Shown: piece by piece, positions 29,478 to 37,748 of the stretch
Numbering within the stretch: position 1 is the stretch's first letter
Layout: the number at the start of each line of letters is the position of its first letter
Assembly: GCF_003258835.1 (NCBI RefSeq)
Contig: NZ_NPEV01000002.1
Span: 47,981 to 111,980, forward strand
DNA from: Rhodobium orientis
GTDB taxonomy: Bacteria; Pseudomonadota; Alphaproteobacteria; Rhizobiales; Rhodobiaceae
DNA length: 64,000 bases
Reading direction: 5' to 3'
Made by a program: the position numbers and the translations under genes
Notes under the pieces: generated by a model
Told to the model about the DNA's origin: nothing
What the model saw: only the letters and a program-made list of their open reading frames with translations
Database searches by the model: none

Positions 29478-30160
29478 GCCGTCAGCGCCTTCTTGGTGGA
29501 CAGCAGCGCCTCGGCTTCATCGGCGATCGCGGCAATCTCGCGCGCGGCCGGCCCCTCGGCCGCCGTCAGGCTCGGCGTCGCGCCATAGAGCGCGGCCTCG
29601 GCATAGGCGACCCGGTTGGTCATGTCGGCGGCAAGCAGCGGAAAGCCGCTCTCGGCAAGGTCGGCGCGCACATGGCGGGCGATGACGCTGCCCGGGGTCG
29701 TCTGGGTCAAAACGCAGCGGAACGTCGGCGCCCAGCCCTTGACCCCGCTCATCAGCGTCTTGACCGTATCCATCATCCGGTCGACGTCGAGCGGCGAAGC
29801 CTTGACCGGAATTAGCACGAGGTCGGCGACGGCAAGGGCGGCGACGGTGATCTCGCTGTCGAAGCCCGGCGTGTCGACGATGGTGATGCCGTGGCCCGCG
29901 CGCCGCGCCTTGATCGCCTGCCAGACGCCAGGATCGGCCTCTTCCAGCAGCGCGACGCCGCCGAGCGCGGCCTCCCGCTCGGCAAGCCGCGTTGCCGAGC
30001 GCTGCGGGTCGGCATCGACGAGGAGGGGCCGGAGCCCCTTCAATTGCCAGTGCACGGCCAGGCAGCAGGCAAGGGTCGTCTTGCCGCTGCCGCCCTTCAA
30101 CGATGCCACCGTGACGACCGGTCCGGTCATTCTCGCGTCCAATCCGCCGATTCGTGCCAT
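29474..30160 (-). CDS. ParA/MinD-type ATPase
   Basis: A ParA-family ATPase of 228 residues (218 if the ATG at 30130 is used). The deviant Walker A motif is complete, KGGSGKTT at ~21-28, followed by VDADPQRSA (switch I region) and the Walker B-like ITIVDTPGFDS. It lacks an N-terminal DNA-binding domain and no parB lies nearby, so it is likely an orphan positioning ATPase or a partner of a membrane protein rather than a plasmid partition protein. The gene is followed by, and overlaps, a DUF697-like membrane protein. The start is not certain: neither candidate ATG has a strong ribosome binding site. Confidence 0.85.
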   Translation of the reverse strand: MARIGGLDARMTGPVVTVASLKGGSGKTTLACCLAVHWQLKGLRPLLVDADPQRSATRLAEREAALGGVALLEEADPGVWQAIKARRAGHGITIVDTPGFDSEITVAALAVADLVLIPVKASPLDVDRMMDTVKTLMSGVKGWAPTFRCVLTQTTPGSVIARHVRADLAESGFPLLAADMTNRVAYAEAALYGATPSLTAAEGPAAREIAAIADEAEALLSTKKALTA

Positions 30161-30361
30161 TCCCGTCCGAGTATTCCCGAAAAGGACTCATAAGGCTACG
30201 GGCACGGCGGAACGCCCCATTCCGCGTCGCTGAGAACGCGCGCCAAGCCTCGCCGGCGATACCAAAATCCATGAACAAAATTTTCAGAAATATTGACTTT
30301 TGCCGCAAGTAGAGGATCATTGTGAAAATAATTTGCAAAAAACCAAAACCGAGGAAACGCC

Positions 30362-32152
30362 ATGGATATTCACGCTCCCAACGGGAAGATCGCCACCTGG
30401 CTGGCGACATTCTCCGACGCCCTGGCGAAGGGCGACATCGACGCCGCCGTCGGCCTCTTTGCCACCGACTGCTACTGGCGCGATCTCCTGACCTTCACCT
30501 GGAACATCAAGACCATGGAAGGCCGCGACCGGATCCGCGACATGCTGGAGGCGACGCTTTCGACGGCAAAGCCGGTGAAGTGGGAACTGGTCGGCGACGC
30601 CAGCGAGGCGGACGGCATCACGGAAGGCTGGATCCGCTTTGAGACGGAGGTCGCCCGCGGCGAAGGCCATCTGCGCCTCAACGCCGAGGGCGCCTGGACT
30701 CTGCTGACGGCAATGACCGAACTGAAGGGGTTCGAGGAGAAGAAGGGCACGACCCGCGAAAGCGGCGTGGAGCACCGGGTCCAGCCCGGCCGCAAGACCT
30801 GGCTGGAGGAACGCCAGGCGGAGGAGGCTTCCCTCGGCACCACCGAGCAGCCCTATTGCGTCATCATCGGCGGCGGCCAGGGCGGAATCGGCCTTGGCGC
30901 GCGGCTGCGCCGTAACGGCGTTTCCACCATCATCATCGAGAAGAACGAGCGCCCCGGCGATAGCTGGCGCAAGCGCTACAAGTCGCTCTGCCTGCATGAT
31001 CCGGTCTGGTACGACCATTTGCCGTATCTGCCATTCCCGGAGCACTGGCCGGTGTTCTCGCCCAAGGACAAGATCGGCGACTGGCTGGAAAGCTATACCA
31101 AGATCATGGAGCTGAACTACTGGGCGAGCACCGTCTGCGAGAGCGCCTCCTATGACGAGGAAAAGGGCGAGTGGACCGTCAAGGTGGTGCGCGACGGAAC
31201 GCCTGTGACCCTCAGGCCGAAGCAGCTCGTGCTGGCGACCGGCATGTCCGGCCGGCCGATGATCCCGGAGTTCGCCGATCGCGACAAATTCAAGGGCGAG
31301 ATCCAGCACTCCTCGCAGCATCCGGGCGGCGACGGCTATGAGGGCAAGAAGGTGCTCGTCGTCGGCTCCAACAACTCCGCCCACGACATCGCCGCCGACC
31401 TCTATGAGCACGGCGCCGACGTCACCATCGTGCAGCGCAGCTCCACCCATGTGGTGAAGTCGGAGACCCTGATGGACCTCGGCCTCGGCCCGCTCTATTC
31501 GGAGGAGGCGCTGGCAAAGGGCATCGACACCCACACGGCCGACATGACCTTCGCCTCGGTGCCCTATGCGGTCCTCGCCGACGTCCAGAAGCCCGTCTAT
31601 GCGGAGGTCCGCAAGCGCGACAAGGCGTTTTACGATCGCCTGGAAAAGGCCGGCTTCCTGCTCGATTTCGGCGAGGACGGGTCCGGCCTCTTCATGAAAT
31701 ATCTGCGCCGCGGCTCCGGCTATTACATCGACGTCGGCGCCTCGGAACTGATCGCCAGCGGCAAGATCAAGCTGAGGGCCGGCCAGGCGACCGCCTATAC
31801 CGAAAACGGCCTCATCGTCGACGGCGAGGAACTTCCCGCCGACCTCATCGTGCTGGCCACCGGCTATGCCTCCATGAACGGCTGGGCGGCGGAACTGATC
31901 TCCCAGGAGGTCGCCGACAAGGTCGGCAAGTGCTGGGGCCTCGGCTCCGGCACCACAAAGGACCCCGGTCCCTGGGAAGGCGAGTTGCGCAACATGTGGA
32001 AGCCGACGCAGCAGCAAGCGCTCTGGTTCCACGGCGGCAACCTGCACCAGTCCCGCCACTATTCGCGCTACGTCGCCCTGCAGCTGAAGGCCCGCCAGGA
32101 AGGCATCCCGACGCCTGTCTACGGCATGTCGGAAGTGCACCACCTGAGCTGA
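30362..32152 (+). CDS. flavin-containing monooxygenase with N-terminal NTF2/SnoaL-like domain
   Basis: A 596-residue fusion. Residues ~5-135 form an NTF2-like cone fold domain (WLATFSDALAKGDIDAAVGLF, CYWRDLLTFTWNI). The rest is a class B flavin monooxygenase: FAD motif GGGQGG at ~174, the FMO signature region FKGEIQHSSQH just before the NADPH motif VVGSNNSAHD at ~337, and the ATGYASMNG block at ~500. Such NTF2-FMO fusions are recurrent in bacteria; the substrate is often an N- or S-containing small molecule, but none is established here. A putative hydrolase of the polysaccharide deacetylase fold follows 74 bases downstream and is probably co-transcribed. An AT-rich AAAATTTTC palindrome resembling the RpiR sites sits about 80 bases upstream. 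Confidence 0.88.
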   Translation: MDIHAPNGKIATWLATFSDALAKGDIDAAVGLFATDCYWRDLLTFTWNIKTMEGRDRIRDMLEATLSTAKPVKWELVGDASEADGITEGWIRFETEVARGEGHLRLNAEGAWTLLTAMTELKGFEEKKGTTRESGVEHRVQPGRKTWLEERQAEEASLGTTEQPYCVIIGGGQGGIGLGARLRRNGVSTIIIEKNERPGDSWRKRYKSLCLHDPVWYDHLPYLPFPEHWPVFSPKDKIGDWLESYTKIMELNYWASTVCESASYDEEKGEWTVKVVRDGTPVTLRPKQLVLATGMSGRPMIPEFADRDKFKGEIQHSSQHPGGDGYEGKKVLVVGSNNSAHDIAADLYEHGADVTIVQRSSTHVVKSETLMDLGLGPLYSEEALAKGIDTHTADMTFASVPYAVLADVQKPVYAEVRKRDKAFYDRLEKAGFLLDFGEDGSGLFMKYLRRGSGYYIDVGASELIASGKIKLRAGQATAYTENGLIVDGEELPADLIVLATGYASMNGWAAELISQEVADKVGKCWGLGSGTTKDPGPWEGELRNMWKPTQQQALWFHGGNLHQSRHYSRYVALQLKARQEGIPTPVYGMSEVHHLS

Positions 32153-32226
32153 TTTTGTCTCTTGAGTGCCGGCGGCATTGCGATGTCGCCGGCATCGACG
32201 CTCCCCGCTCTGCAAAGGACAAAAAA

Positions 32227-33144
32227 ATGACCGAGGCCGCTTTCTGGCCGGACGGCGCCCGTCTGGTGCTGTCCATTTCCATGCAGTTCGAGGCCGGCGG
32301 CGAGGTCCTCTACGGCGCGCCGGGCCCGCTCGACGGCCTCGGCACGATGGACGACGTCCTCGATTACCCGACCAAGAGCTGGTACCGCTACGGCTATGTG
32401 GAAGGCCTGCAGCGGATGATGGATCTGTGGGACAGGCTCGGCATCAAGGTCACCTCCCACATGGTCGGCACCGCCGTCGACAACGCGCCGGAAGTTGCCC
32501 GCGAGATCGTCGACCGCGGCCACGAGGCCGCCGCCCACGGACGCGACTGGGTCCCGCAATACGACATGGAGCCGGACGCCGAGCGCGCCTTCATCGAGGC
32601 GAACGTGGCGAGCATCGAGAAAGCCACCGGCACCCGGCCGCTCGGCTACAACAGCGCCGCCATGCGCCCGACGGCGAACACGTTGAAAATCCTCGCCAAC
32701 CTCGGCTTCACCTACCACATCGACGACGTCAGCCGCGACGAGCCCTTCGTTATCCCGGTGCGCCAAAAACCCTTCGCCGTCGTGCCCTATACCCTGCAGC
32801 ACAACGACATCATCCAGTTCGAGCGCTATGGCTTTTCCGCCCACGATTTCGAGCGCGAGCTGAGGGACGGTTTCGACCAGCTCTACGAGGAGGCGGCGAG
32901 GCGCCGGCGGATGATGTCGATCTCCCTCCACGACCGCATCGCCGGCCGCCCGCACCGCGTCCGCGCGATCGGCCGCTTCCTGGAATACGCGCTCGCCCAG
33001 CCCGGCGTCGTCGCGCTGCGCAAGGACGAAATCGCCGCCTTCGCGCTCACTGACCCGTCCATTCTCCAGGACGTCAACGAGCACGACCGCTGGGCGGATA
33101 TCGAAGACGGGCTGGGAACGGCTAAGGTCGGGAGAATGGGGTAG
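32227..33144 (+). CDS. polysaccharide deacetylase-family hydrolase (PuuE/PgdA-like)
   Basis: A 305-residue NodB-fold protein. The order of motifs matches cytosolic members such as the allantoinase PuuE and peptidoglycan deacetylase-like proteins: an N-terminal strand LVLSISMQFEAGGE, the helix GLQRMMDLWDRLGIKVTSHMVG, the GHEAAAHGRDW metal-site region at ~100-110 and a C-terminal SISLHDRI with a conserved His. No signal peptide is visible, so it acts in the cytoplasm. The start ATG follows an A-rich GGACAAAAAA leader. By position it is probably co-transcribed with the monooxygenase upstream, which suggests hydrolysis of an amide or imide in the same pathway (inference). Confidence 0.8.
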   Translation: MTEAAFWPDGARLVLSISMQFEAGGEVLYGAPGPLDGLGTMDDVLDYPTKSWYRYGYVEGLQRMMDLWDRLGIKVTSHMVGTAVDNAPEVAREIVDRGHEAAAHGRDWVPQYDMEPDAERAFIEANVASIEKATGTRPLGYNSAAMRPTANTLKILANLGFTYHIDDVSRDEPFVIPVRQKPFAVVPYTLQHNDIIQFERYGFSAHDFERELRDGFDQLYEEAARRRRMMSISLHDRIAGRPHRVRAIGRFLEYALAQPGVVALRKDEIAAFALTDPSILQDVNEHDRWADIEDGLGTAKVGRMG

Positions 33145-33195
33145 GGCGGGTTGGCGACTGGCTTCATTAGCGTCCGATTTAGTTTCAACCTTAAA

Positions 33196-33224
33196 CAAAA
33201 AAGCCCGCCGACGGATCGGCGGGC
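33196..33224 (-). terminator. rho-independent terminator of the minus-strand operon
   Basis: GCCCGCCGA pairs perfectly with TCGGCGGGC around a 4-base loop. On the minus strand it is followed by a T-run (plus-strand AAAAAA at 33197-33202), so it ends the transcript of the HAD/aldolase/dehydrogenase operon. Confidence 0.85.
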
Positions 33225-33258
33225 AGGACGTTCCAGAGGGTCTGGAAGACTCGAAAAC

Positions 33259-33957
33259 TCAGGTCAGCGCCTTGCAGTCGGCAAGGATGACCTCGGCAAG
33301 GCTCGGCACGACCTTGTCGGCGCCGGAAAAGTCCTCGTCTGCCGTGTAGGACGACGTGGTGACGACGCAGTGCATGCCGGCGGCGAGCGCCGCCTTCATG
33401 CCGATCTCGCTGTCTTCCACGACGACGCAGGCGGCCGGGTCGAGGCCGAGCTTGTCCTTGGCGAGGTTGTAGATGTCCGGGTTCGGCTTTTTCCTCGGCA
33501 CCATGTCGCCGGCAAAGACCGGCATATGCCTGGCGCGGTCCGGGCCGAGCAGGACATCGACGACGGCCTGCACGGCGTGCTCGTTGGAAGTCGAGCAGAC
33601 AGCGAGCTTTTTGGCCGAAGCGATCGCCTCGTCGACGATTGCGGCAATGCCGGGCCTAAGCGGCAGGGCGCCGCCTTCGATCAGCTCCATGAAGAGGCCG
33701 GTCTTCAGCTTGTGGAGGTCGAGGATAAAAGCATCGCGTTCGTGCTCCGGCACCGGCCAGTCCGTTTCGTCGAAATGGCGCCGCATGCGCTCCTTGCCGC
33801 CGGCGGTCTTCAACAACTCGCCGTAGCGCTCCACCGACCATTCGACATCGAGCCCCTTGGCGGCAAACGCCTTGTTGAAGGCAACCCGGTGGCCGTCCCT
33901 CTCGGTGTCGACGAGGACGCCGTCGCAGTCAAAGATGAGGGCCTGCATCTCCGCCAT
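33259..33957 (-). CDS. HAD-superfamily hydrolase, CbbY-like sugar phosphatase
   Basis: A 232-residue HAD phosphatase. The nucleophile motif FDCDGVLVDTE is at 9-19, with a GHRVAFNKAF helix, then GKERM. Motif II is CSTSN (~120), the motif III Lys is in PRKKPNPDIY, and motif IV is VVEDSEIG. The N-terminal cap region (ERYGELLKTAGGKERM) is very like CbbY, which dephosphorylates xylulose-1,5-bisphosphate. Here no Rubisco genes are seen, and the gene follows directly after a class II aldolase gene, ending the minus-strand operon. A sugar phosphate or bisphosphate is the likely substrate; the exact one is unknown. Confidence 0.85.
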   Translation of the reverse strand: MAEMQALIFDCDGVLVDTERDGHRVAFNKAFAAKGLDVEWSVERYGELLKTAGGKERMRRHFDETDWPVPEHERDAFILDLHKLKTGLFMELIEGGALPLRPGIAAIVDEAIASAKKLAVCSTSNEHAVQAVVDVLLGPDRARHMPVFAGDMVPRKKPNPDIYNLAKDKLGLDPAACVVVEDSEIGMKAALAAGMHCVVTTSSYTADEDFSGADKVVPSLAEVILADCKALT

Positions 33958-33958
33958 C

Positions 33959-34834
33959 TTACGCCGCCTTCATCTGGCTGGCCTTGCCCTCGGAGCCGAA
34001 GGTGCGGATCATGTCCATGACACCCGCCTTCATGGTCTCGTACTGGGCCTCGATATAGGGGATCGGCTCCTTCACCGGCGGTTCCTTTGTCTTCACATCG
34101 CAGAAGCCGTCGACGAAATGCTTCTTGTGCATGGTCGAGATGTTGACCTTGGCGCAGCCGGACTGGATGCAGCGGGTGAACTGCTCGTCGGTGAGCCCGG
34201 TGCCGCCATGCAGCGCGATCGGAATATCGATGATGCTGGTCAGCTTTTCCAGCCGGTCATAGGCGATCTTCGGCTCGCCCTTGTAGTCGCCATGGGCGGT
34301 GCCGATGGCCGGCGCAAAGACGGCGAGCTCCGGCATTTCCTTGCAGAAGGCGAGGCACTCGTTGACATCGGCGAGGATCGCCTCGTCCTCGGCGACGAAC
34401 TTGTCGTCCTCCACGCCGCCAATGGCGCCGAGTTCGGCCTCAAGGCCGACGCCGGCGGCCATGGCAATGTCGTAGGCCTGTTTCGACTTCTTCACATTTT
34501 CCTCGAACGGGTCTGCCGAGCCGTCAAACATGACGGAGGTCCAGCCATTGTCGATGCAGCCCTTGATGACGTCGAGGTCCTTGCAGTGGTCGAGATGGAG
34601 CGCAATCGGCACATCGGCATCGGCGGCAAGTGCGGCGACCCAGGACCCGAGCGTCTTGTGGCTCCACAGCTTGATGGTCTTGACCGAGACCTGGATGATG
34701 ATCGGCGCGTTCATCTCCTCAGCCCCGTCGACGATGGCGCGGGCGCTGTTGTAGTCGATCATGTTGAAGGCGGCGATGCCGTAGCGGGCGGCCTTGGCGG
34801 TCTTCAGCATCGGCTTCATGTGAACGAGAGGCAT
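33959..34834 (-). CDS. class II fructose-bisphosphate aldolase family protein
   Basis: A 291-residue zinc aldolase. The zinc-binding and catalytic region is visible: PIALHLDHCKDLDVI at ~78-92, SVMFDGS, EAELGAIGG with its Glu, a TAHGDYKG loop and LHGGTGL with the C-terminal zinc His at ~210. These features cover fructose-, tagatose- and related ketose phosphate aldolases, which release dihydroxyacetone phosphate or a similar product, so the substrate cannot be read off. The neighbours are a CbbY-like phosphatase (1 base downstream) and a 2-oxoacid dehydrogenase complex upstream in the same operon. This fits a ketose-phosphate catabolic route fed by the FGGY kinase at 47.5 kb (inference). Confidence 0.87.
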   Translation of the reverse strand: MPLVHMKPMLKTAKAARYGIAAFNMIDYNSARAIVDGAEEMNAPIIIQVSVKTIKLWSHKTLGSWVAALAADADVPIALHLDHCKDLDVIKGCIDNGWTSVMFDGSADPFEENVKKSKQAYDIAMAAGVGLEAELGAIGGVEDDKFVAEDEAILADVNECLAFCKEMPELAVFAPAIGTAHGDYKGEPKIAYDRLEKLTSIIDIPIALHGGTGLTDEQFTRCIQSGCAKVNISTMHKKHFVDGFCDVKTKEPPVKEPIPYIEAQYETMKAGVMDMIRTFGSEGKASQMKAA

Positions 34835-34861
34835 GATGGCTCCTCCGAAAGGTGGGCGGGG

Positions 34862-36301
34862 TCAGATGTGGATGGCGCGCCCATAGGCGCTGAGCACGCT
34901 CTCGTGCATCGCCTCCGACAGCGTCGGATGCGGATAGACGGTGTGCATGAGGTGCTCTTCGGTGGTCTCATGGGAGATCGCGGTGGCGAACCCCTGGATC
35001 AGCTCGGTGACTTCCGGCCCGACCATATGGGCGCCGAGGAGTTCTCCCGTTTCGTCGTCGAAGACGGTCTTGACGAAGCCCTCGGTGTCGCCGAGGGCGA
35101 CGGCCTTGCCGTTGCCGATGAAGGGAAAGCGGCCGATGCGTATTTTGTGGCCGGCGTCCTTGGCGGCCTTTTCTGTGAGGCCTACCGAGGCGATCTGCGG
35201 GTGGCAGTAGGTGCAGCCGGGGATCCGGGTCTTGTCGAGGGCATGGGCGTCCATGCCGGCGATGGCCTCGACGCACAGGATGCCCTCGTGCTCGGCCTTG
35301 TGGGCCAGCATCGGCGCGCCGGCGACGTCGCCGATGGCATAGACGCCGGCAACGTTGGTCCGGCAGAGCCCGTCTGTGACGATGCCCCCGCGATCCGTCG
35401 TCACGCCAATGGTTTCCAGGCTAAGGTTTTCCGTATTGGGGGCAACACCGATCGCGGAGATGACCTTGTCGACGGTGACGGTCTCGGTTTTGCCGTCGGC
35501 ACCTTCCAGTGTGACGGTGACGCCGGCGCCGGATTTGTCGAGCTTCGTCGCCCTGGTGCCGGTGAGGACGCGGATGCCGCGCTTTTCGAAGCGCTTGCGG
35601 GCAAAGGCGGCGACCTCCTCGTCCTCGTGCGGCAGGATCTGCGGCAGCAGTTCGACGATAGTGACGTCGGCGCCGAGCGAGCGGTAGAACGAGCCGAATT
35701 CGACGCCGATGGCGCCGGATCCCATGACCAGCAGCGATTTCGGCACGTCCTTGGGGACCATCGCCTCGAAATAGGTGAGGACCTTGTTGCCGTCGGGCTC
35801 CAGGCCCGGCAGCGCACGTGGCCGGGCGCCGGTCGCGACAATGATGTGTTCTGCGCTGTAGGTTCCCTGTCCCTTGATGCCCTTCGGTGCCGGGTGGGCC
35901 GGCTCGGCCGGTTTCTTGGTCGGGGCGGCGACCTCGAGCGTATGGGCGTCCTTGAACCGCGCCTCGCCCCAGATCACGTCGACCTTGTTCTTTTTCAGCA
36001 GCATGCCGATACCGCCATTGAGCTGGGCGGAGACGGCGCGCGAGCGCTTGACGATGGCGGCGATGTCGGGCTTTGCCTCGCCCGCCGTAATGCCGAAGGC
36101 CTTCGCCTCCCGCATCTGGTCGAGGAGGTCGGCGGACCGGAGCAGCGCCTTGGTCGGGATGCAGCCCCAGTTGAGGCAGATGCCGCCGAGGTGCTCGCGC
36201 TCGACCACGGCCGTCTTCAGGCCGAGTTGGGCGGCGCGAATGGCAGCCACATAGCCACCCGGTCCGGCGCCGACCACGATGACGTCGTAGTCCCTGCTCA
36301 T
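34862..36301 (-). CDS. lpdA: dihydrolipoyl dehydrogenase (E3)
   Basis: A 479-residue flavoprotein disulfide reductase that reoxidises dihydrolipoyl groups of E2 with NAD+. The FAD motif is GAGPGG at 11-16, the redox-active disulfide is Cys42/Cys47 in GGICLNWGCIPTK, the NAD motif is GSGAIGVEFG (~190), the second FAD contact is YAIGDVAGAP (~320), and the catalytic His is in HPTLSEAMHE near the C-terminus. One insertion (about residues 120-137, PTKKPAEPAHPAPKGI) lengthens the region before the first NAD strand. The gene overlaps the E2 stop by 4 bases and belongs to the dehydrogenase operon. Confidence 0.95.
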   Translation of the reverse strand: MSRDYDVIVVGAGPGGYVAAIRAAQLGLKTAVVEREHLGGICLNWGCIPTKALLRSADLLDQMREAKAFGITAGEAKPDIAAIVKRSRAVSAQLNGGIGMLLKKNKVDVIWGEARFKDAHTLEVAAPTKKPAEPAHPAPKGIKGQGTYSAEHIIVATGARPRALPGLEPDGNKVLTYFEAMVPKDVPKSLLVMGSGAIGVEFGSFYRSLGADVTIVELLPQILPHEDEEVAAFARKRFEKRGIRVLTGTRATKLDKSGAGVTVTLEGADGKTETVTVDKVISAIGVAPNTENLSLETIGVTTDRGGIVTDGLCRTNVAGVYAIGDVAGAPMLAHKAEHEGILCVEAIAGMDAHALDKTRIPGCTYCHPQIASVGLTEKAAKDAGHKIRIGRFPFIGNGKAVALGDTEGFVKTVFDDETGELLGAHMVGPEVTELIQGFATAISHETTEEHLMHTVYPHPTLSEAMHESVLSAYGRAIHI

Positions 36302-37572
36302 TCCGCCGCTGCCGCCGAAAGTTTGCCGTCGAACATGTTGTAGGTTGAGATGGTCTCCGACAGTGCCTGCAGGAACTGGGCGCCATAGGCGCCGTCGACG
36401 GCGCGGTGGTCGGCGGCGAGCGACAGCGGCAGGATGTCCCGCACCTGGATGCCGCCGCGATGTTCGCGGACCAGGCGCTGGATCGGTCCGACGCCGAGGA
36501 TGCCGGCCTCCGGCGGATTGATGATCGGGATCACCTCGACGCCGTACATGCCGAGATTTGAGATCGAGAAGGTGCTCTGCGCCTGCGACTTGGTCATGCC
36601 GCGCCTTGCGGCGGCCGCGTGCTCGCGCACGGCAGCGGCGATCTCGACAAGGCTCAGGAACGGCGTGTTCTCGATCGCCGGCACCATCAGCCCGTTCTCG
36701 ACGGAGACGGCGACGCCCACATTAACCTGGCCCTTCAGCACCACCCGGTCGCTGGCGACATGGGCGTTGAGGCGCGGAAACTCCAGGAGGGTGAGGGCGG
36801 TGGCGTGGACGATGACGTCGTTGACCGAGACCTTGTCGCCGCCCATGTCGAGATGGGCGCGGCGGCGGATGAGGAGGTCGCTGACGTCGACCTCGGCCTT
36901 CAGGTAGAAATGCGGGATCGTCTGCTTGGACAACAGCAGCCGGTCGGCGATCACCTGGCGCATGCGGGTGAACGGCTCCTCCCGGTCGCGGGTGTCGGCC
37001 GCCGGCAGCGGCATCGGCTTGGCAGCGGGTGTCGCGGCAGCGGGGGCAGGGGCGGCGGCCGGCTTTTCCGCTGCGGGCGCCTTGCCTGAGCCGCTCGCAA
37101 GCGCCGCCTCGATGTCGCGCTTGACGACGGAGCCGCGCGGGCCGGTGCCCGCAATGGCGGTGATGTCGAGGCCGTTCTTCTTGGCCAGGCGACGCGCGAG
37201 CGGTGAAGAGCCGGTCCCGCCGGAGGCCGCCGGTGCGGCATCGGCTTTTTCGGCCGGAGCAGCGGTCTCAGCGGCAGGGGGCGCCGTGTCGTCCGCCTTT
37301 GCGCTGTCAGCCTTGCCGCCGTCGACGGTTTCGCCCTCGGCGCCGACGAAGAGGATCGGCTCCAGCACGGTCGCCTTGTCGCCCTCGCCGTAGAGCAGCT
37401 TCAGGACGGTGCCTTCCTCGAAGGCCTCGACCTCGAAGCTCGCCTTTTCCGATTCCACCACGGCGACGATGTCGCCCTTCTTCACCGGATCGCCGACCTT
37501 GACGTTCCAGGAAACGAGAACGCCCTCGGTGAGGTCCTGGCCGACCTGGGGCATCAGGATTGGGGCTGCCAT
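36298..37572 (-). CDS. dihydrolipoamide acyltransferase (E2) of a 2-oxoacid/acetoin dehydrogenase complex
   Basis: A 424-residue E2. A single lipoyl domain covers ~1-78, with the lipoylated Lys in VESEKASFEVEA. An Ala/Pro-rich linker follows, then a peripheral subunit-binding domain (SPLARRLAKKNGLDITAIAGTGPRG split over ~120-155). After a second flexible linker comes the catalytic domain (from ~200) ending with ADHRAVDGAYG, the HxxxDG active site, at ~388-394. The E2 transfers an acyl group from lipoamide to CoA. Its sequence cannot separate pyruvate, acetoin and branched-chain substrates with certainty; the operon arrangement E1a-E1b-E2-E3 resembles acetoin (aco) and related complexes. Confidence 0.93.
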   Translation of the reverse strand: MAAPILMPQVGQDLTEGVLVSWNVKVGDPVKKGDIVAVVESEKASFEVEAFEEGTVLKLLYGEGDKATVLEPILFVGAEGETVDGGKADSAKADDTAPPAAETAAPAEKADAAPAASGGTGSSPLARRLAKKNGLDITAIAGTGPRGSVVKRDIEAALASGSGKAPAAEKPAAAPAPAAATPAAKPMPLPAADTRDREEPFTRMRQVIADRLLLSKQTIPHFYLKAEVDVSDLLIRRRAHLDMGGDKVSVNDVIVHATALTLLEFPRLNAHVASDRVVLKGQVNVGVAVSVENGLMVPAIENTPFLSLVEIAAAVREHAAAARRGMTKSQAQSTFSISNLGMYGVEVIPIINPPEAGILGVGPIQRLVREHRGGIQVRDILPLSLAADHRAVDGAYGAQFLQALSETISTYNMFDGKLSAAAAE

Positions 37573-37640
37573 GGTCCAACGCCTTTCTTCAACAATCGCT
37601 TCTTCGGGCGCTTTTCAAGCGCGGGTCTGGTGCGGGGTGA

Positions 37641-37708
37641 TCCCGCCATGTCCCTTGTCCCCGTCGTCGGGCCGGGCTTGGTGATTCCGGGGAGGCGACA
37701 TGGCGGGA
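37641..37708. repeat. inverted repeat, dispersed-repeat-like
   Basis: TCCCGCCATGTC at 37641-37652 is mirrored by GACATGGCGGGA at 37697-37708 around a 44-base interior that is itself GC-rich and partly self-complementary. It lies in the 176-base gap between the E1b and E2 genes and has the look of a small palindromic intergenic repeat. It could also act as a processing hairpin within the operon mRNA. Confidence 0.65.
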
Positions 37709-37748
37709 CCTTTCGCGAAGGCGCGCCGCAGGGGTGCGCAAACGAAGG

